Below are positions 16,184-23,636 of a stretch of DNA of 64,000 nucleotides, in pieces. Source of the DNA: Candidatus Bathyarchaeota archaeon (lineage in GTDB: Archaea; Thermoproteota; Bathyarchaeia; Bathyarchaeales; Bathycorpusculaceae). Positions within the stretch are counted from its first letter, which is position 1; the number at the start of each line of letters is the position of its first letter. The stretch spans positions 50,863-114,862 of the forward strand of contig PLNS01000007.1 in NCBI GenBank assembly GCA_003141855.1, written 5' to 3'. Position numbers and translations under genes: made by a program. The notes under the pieces were generated by a model. It saw only the letters and a list, made by a program, of their open reading frames with translations. It was not told the DNA's origin and did not search any database.

Positions 16184-17557
16184 CTATTGTTTTGTCGTTG
16201 GGTACCCCAGTTTTGTCCAAGCAGTCATCCCGCCCAACACGTTGCTGACGTTCTTGAAGCCTGCCCTTTCTAATATGCTGACGGCGATGCTGGTTCTGTT
16301 CCCGACGGAACAAGTGACCGCGATTGGCTTATCCCTTGGCAGTAAATGCGCTTTGCTTGGTAAGTCAGCGAAAAATATCAATTCGGCGCCTTCAATGTAG
16401 CCTTCATCTTTCCACTCGCTTGGTTCACGAACATCCAAAAGCAAAACTTCGCGCTTCTCCAGCTTACTTTTGAGGTCAATAACCGACATGGTGCCTGCAC
16501 TTCTTATCGGTTTACCTGCTTCCTGCCACTGGTTCATGCCACCGCAAAGGTAACCGCACATGTTGTCAAAACCCAACCTGCGAAGCCGCGGCGCGACTAT
16601 GTCAATGTCGCTTGGGCGTTCATGAACAAAAACGGTGTATTGGTTTGTGTCGAGGAGCCAGCCTGGGTAAACGCTGGTTCCGCCAAGCCACAAGCTAAGC
16701 GAATCTGGGATATGCGAGCCTGCGAAAGCGTAAGGCAACCGAGTATCCACAACCATAACGATTGGTTCCTGTATTTCTTCTTCAAAGGCTGGTAGGGACA
16801 GCGGTTTAGGGTAAGATAGCTCGCTTAGCAGGGGCGGACCGTTCAGGTTGAGTTCTTCCATCTTCTTGAAGTAGCGTGGCACGACCAATTCTTCATTCAA
16901 TACCTTTTGGGTGAACTCTTCCTTGCCAAGCTGGAGGTATGGGTTGGTTTTTTTCTCGTAGCCTATCGTGGTTGGTTCCTGACCGCTTATGCTGTGGCCG
17001 CAGACGCTGCCAGCGCCATGTGCAGGATAAACAAGAAGGTGGTCGCCAAGCGGCAGCAACTTTTCATGCAGGCTGATGTAGATTTTTTCAGCTTGCGCTC
17101 TCTGTGCGGTTTTGCCGTAGAGGTCGGTTCGCCCCACGGAGCCAGCGAAGAGGGCGTCGCCAGTGAAAACCATCATTGCCTCGGCACTATCAGGCGGATA
17201 AACGAGGTAACTTAGGGATTCGTTTGTGTGCCCAGGCGTATGTAAGGCTTTGATTTTGATTCTGCCCACGTTTAAGGCGTCGCCGTCAGCCAAATTGTGT
17301 TCTCCATACTTAAACGGCAAGGCTTTGCTGTGGGCGATTTCCGCTTCCGTCATGTTTTTCAGCTCCATTGAACCAACCACGTAGTCTTCGTTTCGGTGCG
17401 TTTCCAAAATATACTTGATTTTTACGCATTCTTCTCGGGATAGTTGGGTGTAGACTTCGCAGTCACGACGCGGATCAATAACGACGGCTTCGTTTTCGTC
17501 GGATAGGTAGTAGCTGTTGTGGGCTAAACCTTCAGACTTGATTGTTTTTAGCTTCAT
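16184..17557 (-). CDS. Metallo-beta-lactamase-fold protein fused to two rhodanese domains
   Basis: A 457-residue, three-domain cytosolic protein. The MBL domain (residues 1 to about 240) keeps HTPGHTNESLSY, the Asp in VFTGDALFAGSVGRTDL and the His in VYPAHGAGS, but the first motif reads THRNEDYVVG instead of THxHxDHxxG, so two ligands differ. The first rhodanese domain (about 260-350) starts VVDTRLPYAFAGSHIP and lacks an obvious active Cys loop. The second (about 365-455) has LLDVREPSEWKDEGY and the loop CSVGNRTS with the catalytic Cys. Relatives include persulfide dioxygenase-like and YrkH-like proteins, so a role in sulfane-sulfur handling is likely; dioxygenase activity is doubtful. Confidence 0.85.
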   Translation of the reverse strand: MKLKTIKSEGLAHNSYYLSDENEAVVIDPRRDCEVYTQLSREECVKIKYILETHRNEDYVVGSMELKNMTEAEIAHSKALPFKYGEHNLADGDALNVGRIKIKALHTPGHTNESLSYLVYPPDSAEAMMVFTGDALFAGSVGRTDLYGKTAQRAQAEKIYISLHEKLLPLGDHLLVYPAHGAGSVCGHSISGQEPTTIGYEKKTNPYLQLGKEEFTQKVLNEELVVPRYFKKMEELNLNGPPLLSELSYPKPLSLPAFEEEIQEPIVMVVDTRLPYAFAGSHIPDSLSLWLGGTSVYPGWLLDTNQYTVFVHERPSDIDIVAPRLRRLGFDNMCGYLCGGMNQWQEAGKPIRSAGTMSVIDLKSKLEKREVLLLDVREPSEWKDEGYIEGAELIFFADLPSKAHLLPRDKPIAVTCSVGNRTSIAVSILERAGFKNVSNVLGGMTAWTKLGYPTTKQ

Positions 17558-17694
17558 TTTTTATCGCCAATAAATTGTAAACATTGATAGAACGGGTAAT
17601 CTTCCCATTATCCAAAAACAGACCTCTGCCAATTAAGTACAAAACGATTAGGTGATTTATTCCTTTCTAAACCCGAAAACTGCCCTGATAACTC

Positions 17695-17702
17695 TTTATA
17701 TC
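17695..17702 (+). promoter_or_regulatory. TATA box of the DUF2096 gene
   Basis: TTTATATC at 17695-17702 predicts a transcript start near 17727. This supports the ATG at 17736 as translation start rather than the longer frame from 17652. An AGAGGA element lies about 10 bases before that ATG. Confidence 0.65.
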
Positions 17703-17735
17703 GCAAAGCGCCTAGAAATACAAGAGGATTGGTTT

Positions 17736-18248
17736 ATGGGTCATAACATGGCAACATGGAAACTGCTCGAAGACATGATGCTTGAACTAAAGAAAAAAGG
17801 CGTAAGCATCCCGGCCAACGTTATGGAGGATTTGAGGGCAGCCAAATCCATGATTAAACTTTCCTGCATGGAGAACAGCCGAGGAGAAGCCACCCAAAAA
17901 GCCGAAGAATACCTCGCAAACGTCGAAGCCTGCTTGATAAATGAAGCCCAAAAAACCTTAGGCTCCGAAACTGCTGACCAGTGGCTCAGGCGCCTAGAAG
18001 AAGCCAACGCCGAGGTCTGCGAAGAAAAAACAGAAGAAAGCAAATTCGTCACGGGCGTTCCCAGAGACCAAAAATGGATTAGAGTGGAGCCAATAAAAAA
18101 TCTTTCAACCGAACGAATACAGCAAATCGCCAAAGACCAAAACCTCCAAATCAAACCCCAGAACGACGGACGACTAATAGTATACGGCCAACCAAACGGC
18201 ATCAAAGAGTTTCTCAAAAAAATGACAACAGAAGCAGCCAAACAATAA
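17736..18248 (+). CDS. DUF2096 family protein
   Basis: A 170-residue protein starting MGHNMATWKLLEDMMLELKK; the TATA box at 17695 excludes the longer frame. It has an N-terminal helical domain (about 1-110) resembling the archaeal DUF2096 family, including the IPANVMEDLRAAKSMIKL helix, and a C-terminal part (about 120-170) with a beta-alpha-beta pattern, DQKWIRVEPIKNLSTERIQ and DGRLIVYGQPNGIKEFLK, that could bind a ligand. Function is not known. It converges with the radical SAM gene at 18333; the short gap holds a C-rich box copy. Confidence 0.7.
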   Translation: MGHNMATWKLLEDMMLELKKKGVSIPANVMEDLRAAKSMIKLSCMENSRGEATQKAEEYLANVEACLINEAQKTLGSETADQWLRRLEEANAEVCEEKTEESKFVTGVPRDQKWIRVEPIKNLSTERIQQIAKDQNLQIKPQNDGRLIVYGQPNGIKEFLKKMTTEAAKQ

Positions 18249-18280
18249 ATTAAAAAAACAAGTTCTCAGTGATTGCCTCT

Positions 18281-18305
18281 TTATATAAGGGAGGGGGAGG
18301 TCACT
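18281..18305 (-). repeat. C-rich box copy, minus strand
   Basis: On the minus strand this reads AGTGACCTCCCCCTCCCTTA followed by TATAA. It matches the 3' end of both R1 repeat copies (23323-23344 and 45325-45343) and the core of the R2 repeats. It sits between convergent genes, so it is unlikely to be a promoter of either neighbour. Confidence 0.55.
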
Positions 18306-18332
18306 CAGAGCACTATCCTTGAGAAGCAAAAT

Positions 18333-19811
18333 CTAATTTTTGATTAGGGCTTTCTTATGTCTTTCAGCGTACGCTTTCTCTATGGCTACTCGGTGGACGT
18401 TGTTGTAGGCGCAGAACGGGATAATTTTGAGGTCTGGCGTGATATAGTGCACCACGCATCGTCTTACGCGGTTCACGTCAAAGTTGTAGGAGTCCATGAA
18501 CGCCATGCAGCCCAACAGGAAGATTCTGCGGCGGATTTTGCCCAGCGACTGATAAGACGGCGAAAGATGCATCCGCATTATTGACTTCATCAGGGTCAGC
18601 ATGCCGACTTCTTTGGTAACCAAGAACATGTCCATCGACAGCATCGACGCCATGAAAAGCGAGGAGAGCAGCGAGATTTTTCCTTTGGATTCAGCGGTTT
18701 CGGCGGTTTTGCGAATGCTGTTAAAGAATCTGTCAAAGTTTACGAAACGGTTGATGGGGAACATTTTGCCGCTTTTCGAAACGTAAACCCAGTTGACTAT
18801 GCCGCATTGCGGGCTGCAGGAGAACAGCGGCCAAGGTTTCTGCATGAATTTACGCATTATCTTTATCGGCGAAGTCATAACTGACATCGGATACAAATCG
18901 GTTGATTTTATTTCGCCGTGAGTTTGTTTTTCCACGTCTTCGGCAAAAGACCACTCGCGGAAGTTTTCTCTAAACGGATTCTCTGTTGCTCTGCCCGTGA
19001 AAGCGATAGGTTGGAAAATCAATCCTCGGACGATGTCAGTGTTTTTGGATGCAAACCTGATCATATCGCCGACTTCCTTGTCGTTTAAACTCTTCATTAA
19101 CGTGTTGACCAGGATTATTTCTATGTCGTATTTGCGGCAGACCTCGATAGCTTTGAGCTTGTATTCGAAGAGGGCTTGTCCTCTGACTTTCTTGTAGAAG
19201 TCATCGTGGAAACTGTCAAACTGCAAATAAACAATGTTTAACCCGTTCTTCTTCAGCCGTTCAGCTAACTGCGGGTTCTTAGCCAAATGCGTGCCGTTCG
19301 TCGCCAAAATCGTCATGAACTTCAGTTCATGGGCGACGCCGATGATTTCAGGCATGTCCTCGCGTTCAAGCGGGTCTCCGCCCGAGAACAGGATGGCTGG
19401 TGGTTTGGGGTTGGCTTTGCTTACGAATTCAAGCATTTTTACGAGTGCTTCTTTGGTGGGTTCGTATTCGACTTCTTGCTGGGGAAAGGTGGAGAAGCAG
19501 ACGGCGCATTTTAGGTTGCAGCGTTTGGTTACGTCGATTACTCCTATGACGGTGCCTGATGCGTGGGTTGTGCAGGTTTCGCATTTGTAGGGGCAGCCGT
19601 CGGGGTTTTTGGGCGCGTTTAAGTCGCCGAGGTACTGGAATTGGTCGTATTTTTGCATGTGGGCATAGACGCGTGGGCTTTGCCAGTGGGTAGCTTTGAA
19701 TTCGCCGTGTTCGGGGCATTGCTTGGTGATTTGGATTTTGCCGTTACCTTGTGATAGTTGGGCGTCTATTTTTTTTTGGCATTCGGGACAGATGCTTTTG
19801 GTTTCGCTCAT
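18333..19811 (-). CDS. Radical SAM protein, Tes-like (tetraether lipid synthase family candidate)
   Basis: A 492-residue radical SAM enzyme. The cluster motif is CNLKCAVC at about residues 98-105. Before it lies the signature of the MJ0619/Tes group: an N-terminal CPEC...CPEHGEF treble-clef and CPYKCETC, which bind additional iron-sulfur or zinc sites. Then follow the SAM-binding GGDPLERED and the partial TIM barrel. Tes joins isoprenoid chains of archaeal lipids into tetraethers, and Tes-like paralogues alter lipids in other ways. The next genes (UbiA prenyltransferase 3 bases away, then an epimerase) support a membrane-lipid role. Which of the Tes-like activities it has cannot be decided here. 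Confidence 0.72.
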   Translation of the reverse strand: MSETKSICPECQKKIDAQLSQGNGKIQITKQCPEHGEFKATHWQSPRVYAHMQKYDQFQYLGDLNAPKNPDGCPYKCETCTTHASGTVIGVIDVTKRCNLKCAVCFSTFPQQEVEYEPTKEALVKMLEFVSKANPKPPAILFSGGDPLEREDMPEIIGVAHELKFMTILATNGTHLAKNPQLAERLKKNGLNIVYLQFDSFHDDFYKKVRGQALFEYKLKAIEVCRKYDIEIILVNTLMKSLNDKEVGDMIRFASKNTDIVRGLIFQPIAFTGRATENPFRENFREWSFAEDVEKQTHGEIKSTDLYPMSVMTSPIKIMRKFMQKPWPLFSCSPQCGIVNWVYVSKSGKMFPINRFVNFDRFFNSIRKTAETAESKGKISLLSSLFMASMLSMDMFLVTKEVGMLTLMKSIMRMHLSPSYQSLGKIRRRIFLLGCMAFMDSYNFDVNRVRRCVVHYITPDLKIIPFCAYNNVHRVAIEKAYAERHKKALIKN

Positions 19812-19813
19812 AT

Positions 19814-20689
19814 TTACCCTCCAAGTACAGCTTCAACTATCAGGGCTAGTGGAAGCAGAATCATCGACATTGTAACTATGCGCTCGTACTTGCATACGTT
19901 TTGCACGGTTGAGGCTGAGGTCACAAGTCGTATTGAAGCATAAATTAACAGAACACTCCACAGCAAAATTAACGGCAGATAGTAGACTGTAAAGTTTCCT
20001 ATGAAGAAGGGCAAAGGTGCAAGGACCCCAGTTAACAGGAAAAACAAAGCAGCAACTTTCGCCGAGTTGGCGCCGCCGATTTTCTGCGGAAGCGTCGGGT
20101 ACCCAGTTTTTGAATCGCCTTCTACGCTGAGGATGTCTCGCAGGACATTTCCGCCTATGGTGCCGAAAGCTATGGGGTACAGGCTTAAGGAAATCAAGCT
20201 GACAGTTGCAGGCGTGGTGATGGTGGCTTGTCCATACATGAAAGCTGTGCCCGTTAAAATCCCAACCAAAACGTTGGCGACAAAGCCTGACTTGCGTTTC
20301 ACCATATAGGAGTAAACCAAAAGCAACAAGGAGTCAACGGCGATGATTGCGAAACTTAACCAGTTAATGAAAGAAGCCATAACCAAGCCCACGGCAAAGA
20401 GCAAACCTGAAACTGCCATTACCTGCTTGAGCGATAAGGCGCCTGAGGGTATGGGACGTTTTGGCTTGATGACTGCGTCGCTTTCCCTGTCGAAATAGTC
20501 GTTTATGGCGAAGCCAGCGGACGTGATGAATGCCATGGAAAAGAAAATTAGCAAAACCGTCTGCACGCTAAGGCTTAAAGGGTCTTTTGTGATGGCAAAC
20601 GCGGTTAAGACTGATAAGCCGCCTGTCATTAGCCAGTAAGGAAGCCGCAGTAGAGCGATTAAGCCTCTAGCTGGCGTGGCAGGGGTCAT
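19814..20689 (-). CDS. UbiA-family prenyltransferase, probable digeranylgeranylglyceryl phosphate synthase
   Basis: A 291-residue membrane protein with about eight helices. The first Asp-rich motif NDYFDRESD (about residues 63-71) and the second, DILSVEGDSKTGYPTLP (about 183-199), bind Mg-diphosphate as in the UbiA superfamily. Archaeal UbiA proteins of this size near lipid genes usually add the second geranylgeranyl chain to geranylgeranylglyceryl phosphate, giving DGGGP. CDP-archaeol synthase, which acts next in that pathway, is encoded at 28068. The gene is coupled to the epimerase by an ATGA overlap and ends 3 bases before the radical SAM start. A quinone or other prenylation role is the alternative. 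Confidence 0.8.
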   Translation of the reverse strand: MTPATPARGLIALLRLPYWLMTGGLSVLTAFAITKDPLSLSVQTVLLIFFSMAFITSAGFAINDYFDRESDAVIKPKRPIPSGALSLKQVMAVSGLLFAVGLVMASFINWLSFAIIAVDSLLLLVYSYMVKRKSGFVANVLVGILTGTAFMYGQATITTPATVSLISLSLYPIAFGTIGGNVLRDILSVEGDSKTGYPTLPQKIGGANSAKVAALFFLLTGVLAPLPFFIGNFTVYYLPLILLWSVLLIYASIRLVTSASTVQNVCKYERIVTMSMILLPLALIVEAVLGG

Positions 20690-21630
20690 TTGGATAGGTT
20701 CCTCGCGGCGATTACTTCTTTTATGCTGTCTTCAAGACTTACCTTTGGATTCCATTTCAGTTCTTTCTTGGCTTTAGCATTGACAAACCATATGGTGTTG
20801 ATGTCTCCTTGCCAAGACACATTGGTCGTTGTCACAACTGTTTTGTCTTGGAGGTTGAGGATTTTTAGCATCATTTTTGCAAGGTCAATTATCTTTGTGG
20901 TTTTGCCAAAGCCTATGTTGTAAGTTTGACCGTTAGCAGACTCAAATGAGCCAGCGTTAACTAGCGCGTCCACCACGTCGGAAACGTGAACGAAATCGCG
21001 TGATTGCAAACCCGTGCCGATGATTTCAAGTTTGTTTGGGTTCTTAGCAAGCTTATCTAGGAAATCATGTATGACGCCATGGCATCTTAGCCCGTAAACG
21101 TTGGCGAACCTGGTAACTACGATGTCTAAACCATACTGTTCCCGATACATTTGGCAGTATTCTTCGCCGACCACTTTGGATAAGCCGTAGCATGAGAAGG
21201 GGTGGAACCCGTAATCTTCTGAGGTTGGCAATTGTGCGGGGTTGCCGTAGACTGCTGCGCTGGAAGCAAACACCAGTTTTGCATCGTCTTTGCGCGCCTT
21301 TTCAAGAACACACAGGGTTCCTTTGGCGTTTGTTTCAAAATCCTCCAGCGGATTCTCCATCGAGTAAGGAACCACAACTTGCGCAGCTAAATGATAAATC
21401 AAATCAGCTTTCTCTTGAGAGCACAACTTTTTGACGTCTAAAATGTCGCCTTTTACGAACTTGGCTTTTGGATTGTCTTGTACGTTTTCCATCTTGCCGC
21501 TTGACAAGTTATCATAAATCGTCAAATCATCAGTAAGATTCGACAGTTTATTGCACAGGTGATAGCCTATGAAGCCTGCTCCACCAGTAACCATCACTTT
21601 TTTCTCTTTCAAGTCAGCCATCCAACTCAC
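20686..21630 (-). CDS. NAD-dependent sugar epimerase/dehydratase (GalE-like)
   Basis: A 314-residue extended SDR enzyme. The Rossmann motif GGAGFIGYHL lies near residue 16, the NAD-binding loop DNLSSGKMENV follows, and the catalytic YGLSK (Y-x-x-x-K) is at about 149-153 with the Ser in SSAAVYG. It probably epimerises or dehydrates a nucleotide sugar, as in UDP-glucose 4-epimerase. The ATG at 21621 (MADLKEKKV) is an alternative start. It begins a leftward operon with the UbiA prenyltransferase and Tes-like radical SAM protein, so its sugar may be destined for a lipid headgroup (inference). The gap to cobS (21670) is a 39-bp divergent promoter region. Confidence 0.88.
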   Translation of the reverse strand: MSWMADLKEKKVMVTGGAGFIGYHLCNKLSNLTDDLTIYDNLSSGKMENVQDNPKAKFVKGDILDVKKLCSQEKADLIYHLAAQVVVPYSMENPLEDFETNAKGTLCVLEKARKDDAKLVFASSAAVYGNPAQLPTSEDYGFHPFSCYGLSKVVGEEYCQMYREQYGLDIVVTRFANVYGLRCHGVIHDFLDKLAKNPNKLEIIGTGLQSRDFVHVSDVVDALVNAGSFESANGQTYNIGFGKTTKIIDLAKMMLKILNLQDKTVVTTTNVSWQGDINTIWFVNAKAKKELKWNPKVSLEDSIKEVIAARNLSK

Positions 21631-21669
21631 GACAAAGTCTATATTCCCTATTGGTAAGGTTGTAGGTAT

Positions 21670-22503
21670 ATGTCGCCTGTGAAAACTATAAAAACTTTTA
21701 GGGATTTGCTGTCTTTCCTCACCATCATTCCATTAGGCGGAAAAGAAGATTTCATTTTCACAACGGCGGAAAACATGTACCTTTTTCCATTAATCGGCGC
21801 TTTCATAGGCTTACTTGGAGCTACTTACTTTGTCGGTTCAAGCGTTATCGTTGGGTTTTTGCTGGGCTTAGTTAATCTGGTTGTTGCTTTGCCCACTGGG
21901 TTCTTGGTTAAGCTTTTTCCTGCGACGATGACAGTTGCGTTTCTGCTTGTTTTAACTGGGCTGCAACATTTCGACGGCTTAATCGATTTAGGCAACGCGG
22001 TCGGTTTGCGAAATGTGCATGACAGAAAAATGGTCGCTCACGCTTGGACGGTAACCTATTCGGGGGCTGTTTTGGCGTTAGTTGTGGAGTTCGCAGCTTT
22101 TGCAGGGCTATTTTTTGTTAATCCAGTGTTTGCTTTCGGCGCAATTATCGCCGCTGAAGTCGCAGCTAAATTAGCCATGGTTACGATTGTCTGGGTTGGA
22201 AAACCCAGCCATAAAGGATTGGGCTCGATTTTTCTCTCCAAAGCCAAAAAGAAACACAACATCATCGCTTACATAATTGCTGTTTTGATTGTCTACCCCT
22301 TTTTCGCTCTTACAGGTAACCCACTGTTAGGCTTAGCGGGCGTCGGCATAGTTTTAGTCAGCATTCCAGTCGCGTTTGGGATGGAGAAAGTTTCAGAGGG
22401 CGTTTTCGGGGGAGTTTCTGGCGACATGATTGGCGCAACCAACGAGGTTGCAAGGGCTGTGACGCTGGTTTTGTTTGCAGTTGTGTTGATGGTGATGCTA
22501 TGA
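21670..22503 (+). CDS. cobS: Adenosylcobinamide-GDP ribazoletransferase (cobalamin synthase) CobS
   Basis: A 277-residue membrane protein with about seven helices. The family motif GLQHFDGLIDLGNAVGLR (about residues 97-114) contains the acidic residues that bind Mg and the nucleotide, and GVSGDMIGATNEV near residue 250 is the second conserved loop. It joins adenosylcobinamide-GDP with alpha-ribazole to make cobalamin or a related cobamide. Its stop overlaps the cobY start (ATGA), placing the enzyme that makes its GDP-activated substrate directly downstream. Confidence 0.93.
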   Translation: MSPVKTIKTFRDLLSFLTIIPLGGKEDFIFTTAENMYLFPLIGAFIGLLGATYFVGSSVIVGFLLGLVNLVVALPTGFLVKLFPATMTVAFLLVLTGLQHFDGLIDLGNAVGLRNVHDRKMVAHAWTVTYSGAVLALVVEFAAFAGLFFVNPVFAFGAIIAAEVAAKLAMVTIVWVGKPSHKGLGSIFLSKAKKKHNIIAYIIAVLIVYPFFALTGNPLLGLAGVGIVLVSIPVAFGMEKVSEGVFGGVSGDMIGATNEVARAVTLVLFAVVLMVML

Positions 22504-23123
22504 GGGTTCCTGCTTTGATTATGGCTGGCGGAAGGGGAAGCCGCATGGGTTTGCCCACTGAGAAGCCTCTGTTGCCGTTTTTGGGTAAACCATTAGTGGA
22601 TTGGGTTGTACAAGCCGTTGCCAGCGCAGGGAAAGTTTCCGAGTTTTATGTTATAGCCAGTGCGAATACGCCTGAAACGGAGAAATACTGCTTAGCTAAG
22701 GGTTGGAAGGTTCTGCACACAGACGCAAAAGGCTACCACAACGACCTAAAACAAGCCGTTTTGAGGGCTAGTTTGATAGGCCCCGTGCTGACGATGCCTT
22801 CAGATGTGCCAGCAATAACAGGAAGGTTCCTCGACAAAGTCATCAGCGAATTTGAGGTCTGCGGAAAAGATTTCTTAGCAGTCTTCGTTCCCATCAAAAC
22901 AAGGCAGGACTTGGGGCTTTCCATTTCCTCCACTGACGAGTATAAGGGCGTGTGGTATGCGGTTTCAGGAGTAAACATCATAGACAGCGCCAAAATCCAA
23001 TGCGACGGAAAAATAGAAACAAGCGCCATAATCACCGAGGAAACTGAAGTGCTATTGAACATCAATACGATCAAGGACTTGGAGATAGCCGAGAAGATAA
23101 TGATGAAAACAAAGAAGGTCTAG
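22500..23123 (+). CDS. cobY: Adenosylcobinamide-phosphate guanylyltransferase CobY
   Basis: A 207-residue nucleotidyltransferase. The N-terminal GTP-binding signature AGGRGSRMGLPTEKPLLP (residues 9-26) is seen, then MPSDVPAI, the Mg-binding Asp region. CobY replaces bacterial CobU in archaea and transfers GMP to adenosylcobinamide phosphate, giving the substrate of CobS. Gene order cobS-cobY with a 4-base overlap is strong functional support. The other pathway gene in this window is the CobD-like aminotransferase at 53598. Confidence 0.9.
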   Translation: MRVPALIMAGGRGSRMGLPTEKPLLPFLGKPLVDWVVQAVASAGKVSEFYVIASANTPETEKYCLAKGWKVLHTDAKGYHNDLKQAVLRASLIGPVLTMPSDVPAITGRFLDKVISEFEVCGKDFLAVFVPIKTRQDLGLSISSTDEYKGVWYAVSGVNIIDSAKIQCDGKIETSAIITEETEVLLNINTIKDLEIAEKIMMKTKKV

Positions 23124-23131
23124 TGCTCTCA

Positions 23132-23344
23132 CAGACTATACCCCCCTCTATTTATAGCCTCAATATGTGAACAGGATAAGATGCGAAGTATTGCCCGCTC
23201 ATTGTGAGGAAGCGTTCGGTTGACAGCGTTTGTTAGGAAACGTCTGTTGTGTCGATTCATTTGCAGGGAGCACCCGTTTGCTACTTCGATACTTTAAAGA
23301 AAAAAGGCTCTACCTCTCACAAGTGACCTCCCCTCCCTTAGATA
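23132..23344 (+). ncRNA. Candidate structured RNA/repeat R1, copy a
   Basis: About 213 bp that recur with roughly 80% identity at 45138-45343. It begins with a C-rich box and TATA box (TTTATAG at 23151-23157), so a transcript would start near 23180. CGAAGTA (23184-23190) can pair with TACTTCG (23282-23288), GCTC (23197-23200) with GAGC (23268-23271), and CGTTT/AAACG (23227-23242) forms a hairpin. In copy b two of these pairs change only to G-U. The block ends with a second C-rich box (23323-23344). Function is unknown; the RNA reading is inference. Confidence 0.5.
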
Positions 23345-23477
23345 AAACGACAATTGCTAAGTGAACTTTTGGTTAGTCCAGAAACTTTGACTCACAGTTA
23401 CCCACAAAAATAACTTAAATCACCAGATTTGCGCTCTTCAAATATTCCAAAAAAACCCATTTTTTAGCACAATTGGT

Positions 23478-23485
23478 ATTTATAG
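23478..23485 (+). promoter_or_regulatory. TATA box of the leader ORF-helicase transcript
   Basis: ATTTATAG at 23478-23485. A start about 25 bases downstream (near 23508) leaves a short leader with the strong Shine-Dalgarno GGGGGAGG at 23521-23528. Confidence 0.6.
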
Positions 23486-23531
23486 CATGCAAACCATACT
23501 TGTGGCTGTATTTTCCAGACGGGGGAGGCAA

Positions 23532-23633
23532 ATGATGACTCAGACATGCGCATCAACAATCTTAAAAGCATTACAGTGCACGCTCGCCATGCCCAGTGAA
23601 CACTTATTGCCCATCGAAGGGTTTAGGGGATAA
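23532..23633 (+). CDS. 33-residue leader ORF upstream of the XPD-like helicase
   Basis: An ORF beginning with two adjacent ATG codons, preceded at 3-10 bases by the strong Shine-Dalgarno GGGGGAGG. The product starts MMTQTCASTILKALQCTLAM and ends PSEHLLPIEGFRG. Its stop TAA (23631-23633) is 3 bases before the helicase ATG, so the helicase is probably translated by coupling. A TATA box at 23478 fits a transcript containing it. I do not recognise the peptide. The excellent ribosome site and tight spacing are the support. Confidence 0.55.
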   Translation: MMTQTCASTILKALQCTLAMPSEHLLPIEGFRG

Positions 23634-23636
23634 AGC

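Larger units (their letters stand above)
23124..23531. other. Intergenic region holding R1 copy a and the promoter of the leader ORF-helicase unit
   Basis: Apart from R1 (23132-23344), 23345-23477 shows AT-rich sequence with no gene I can support. ATTTATAG at 23478-23485 is a good TATA box, predicting a transcript start near 23508 for the downstream leader ORF and helicase gene. Confidence 0.6.
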
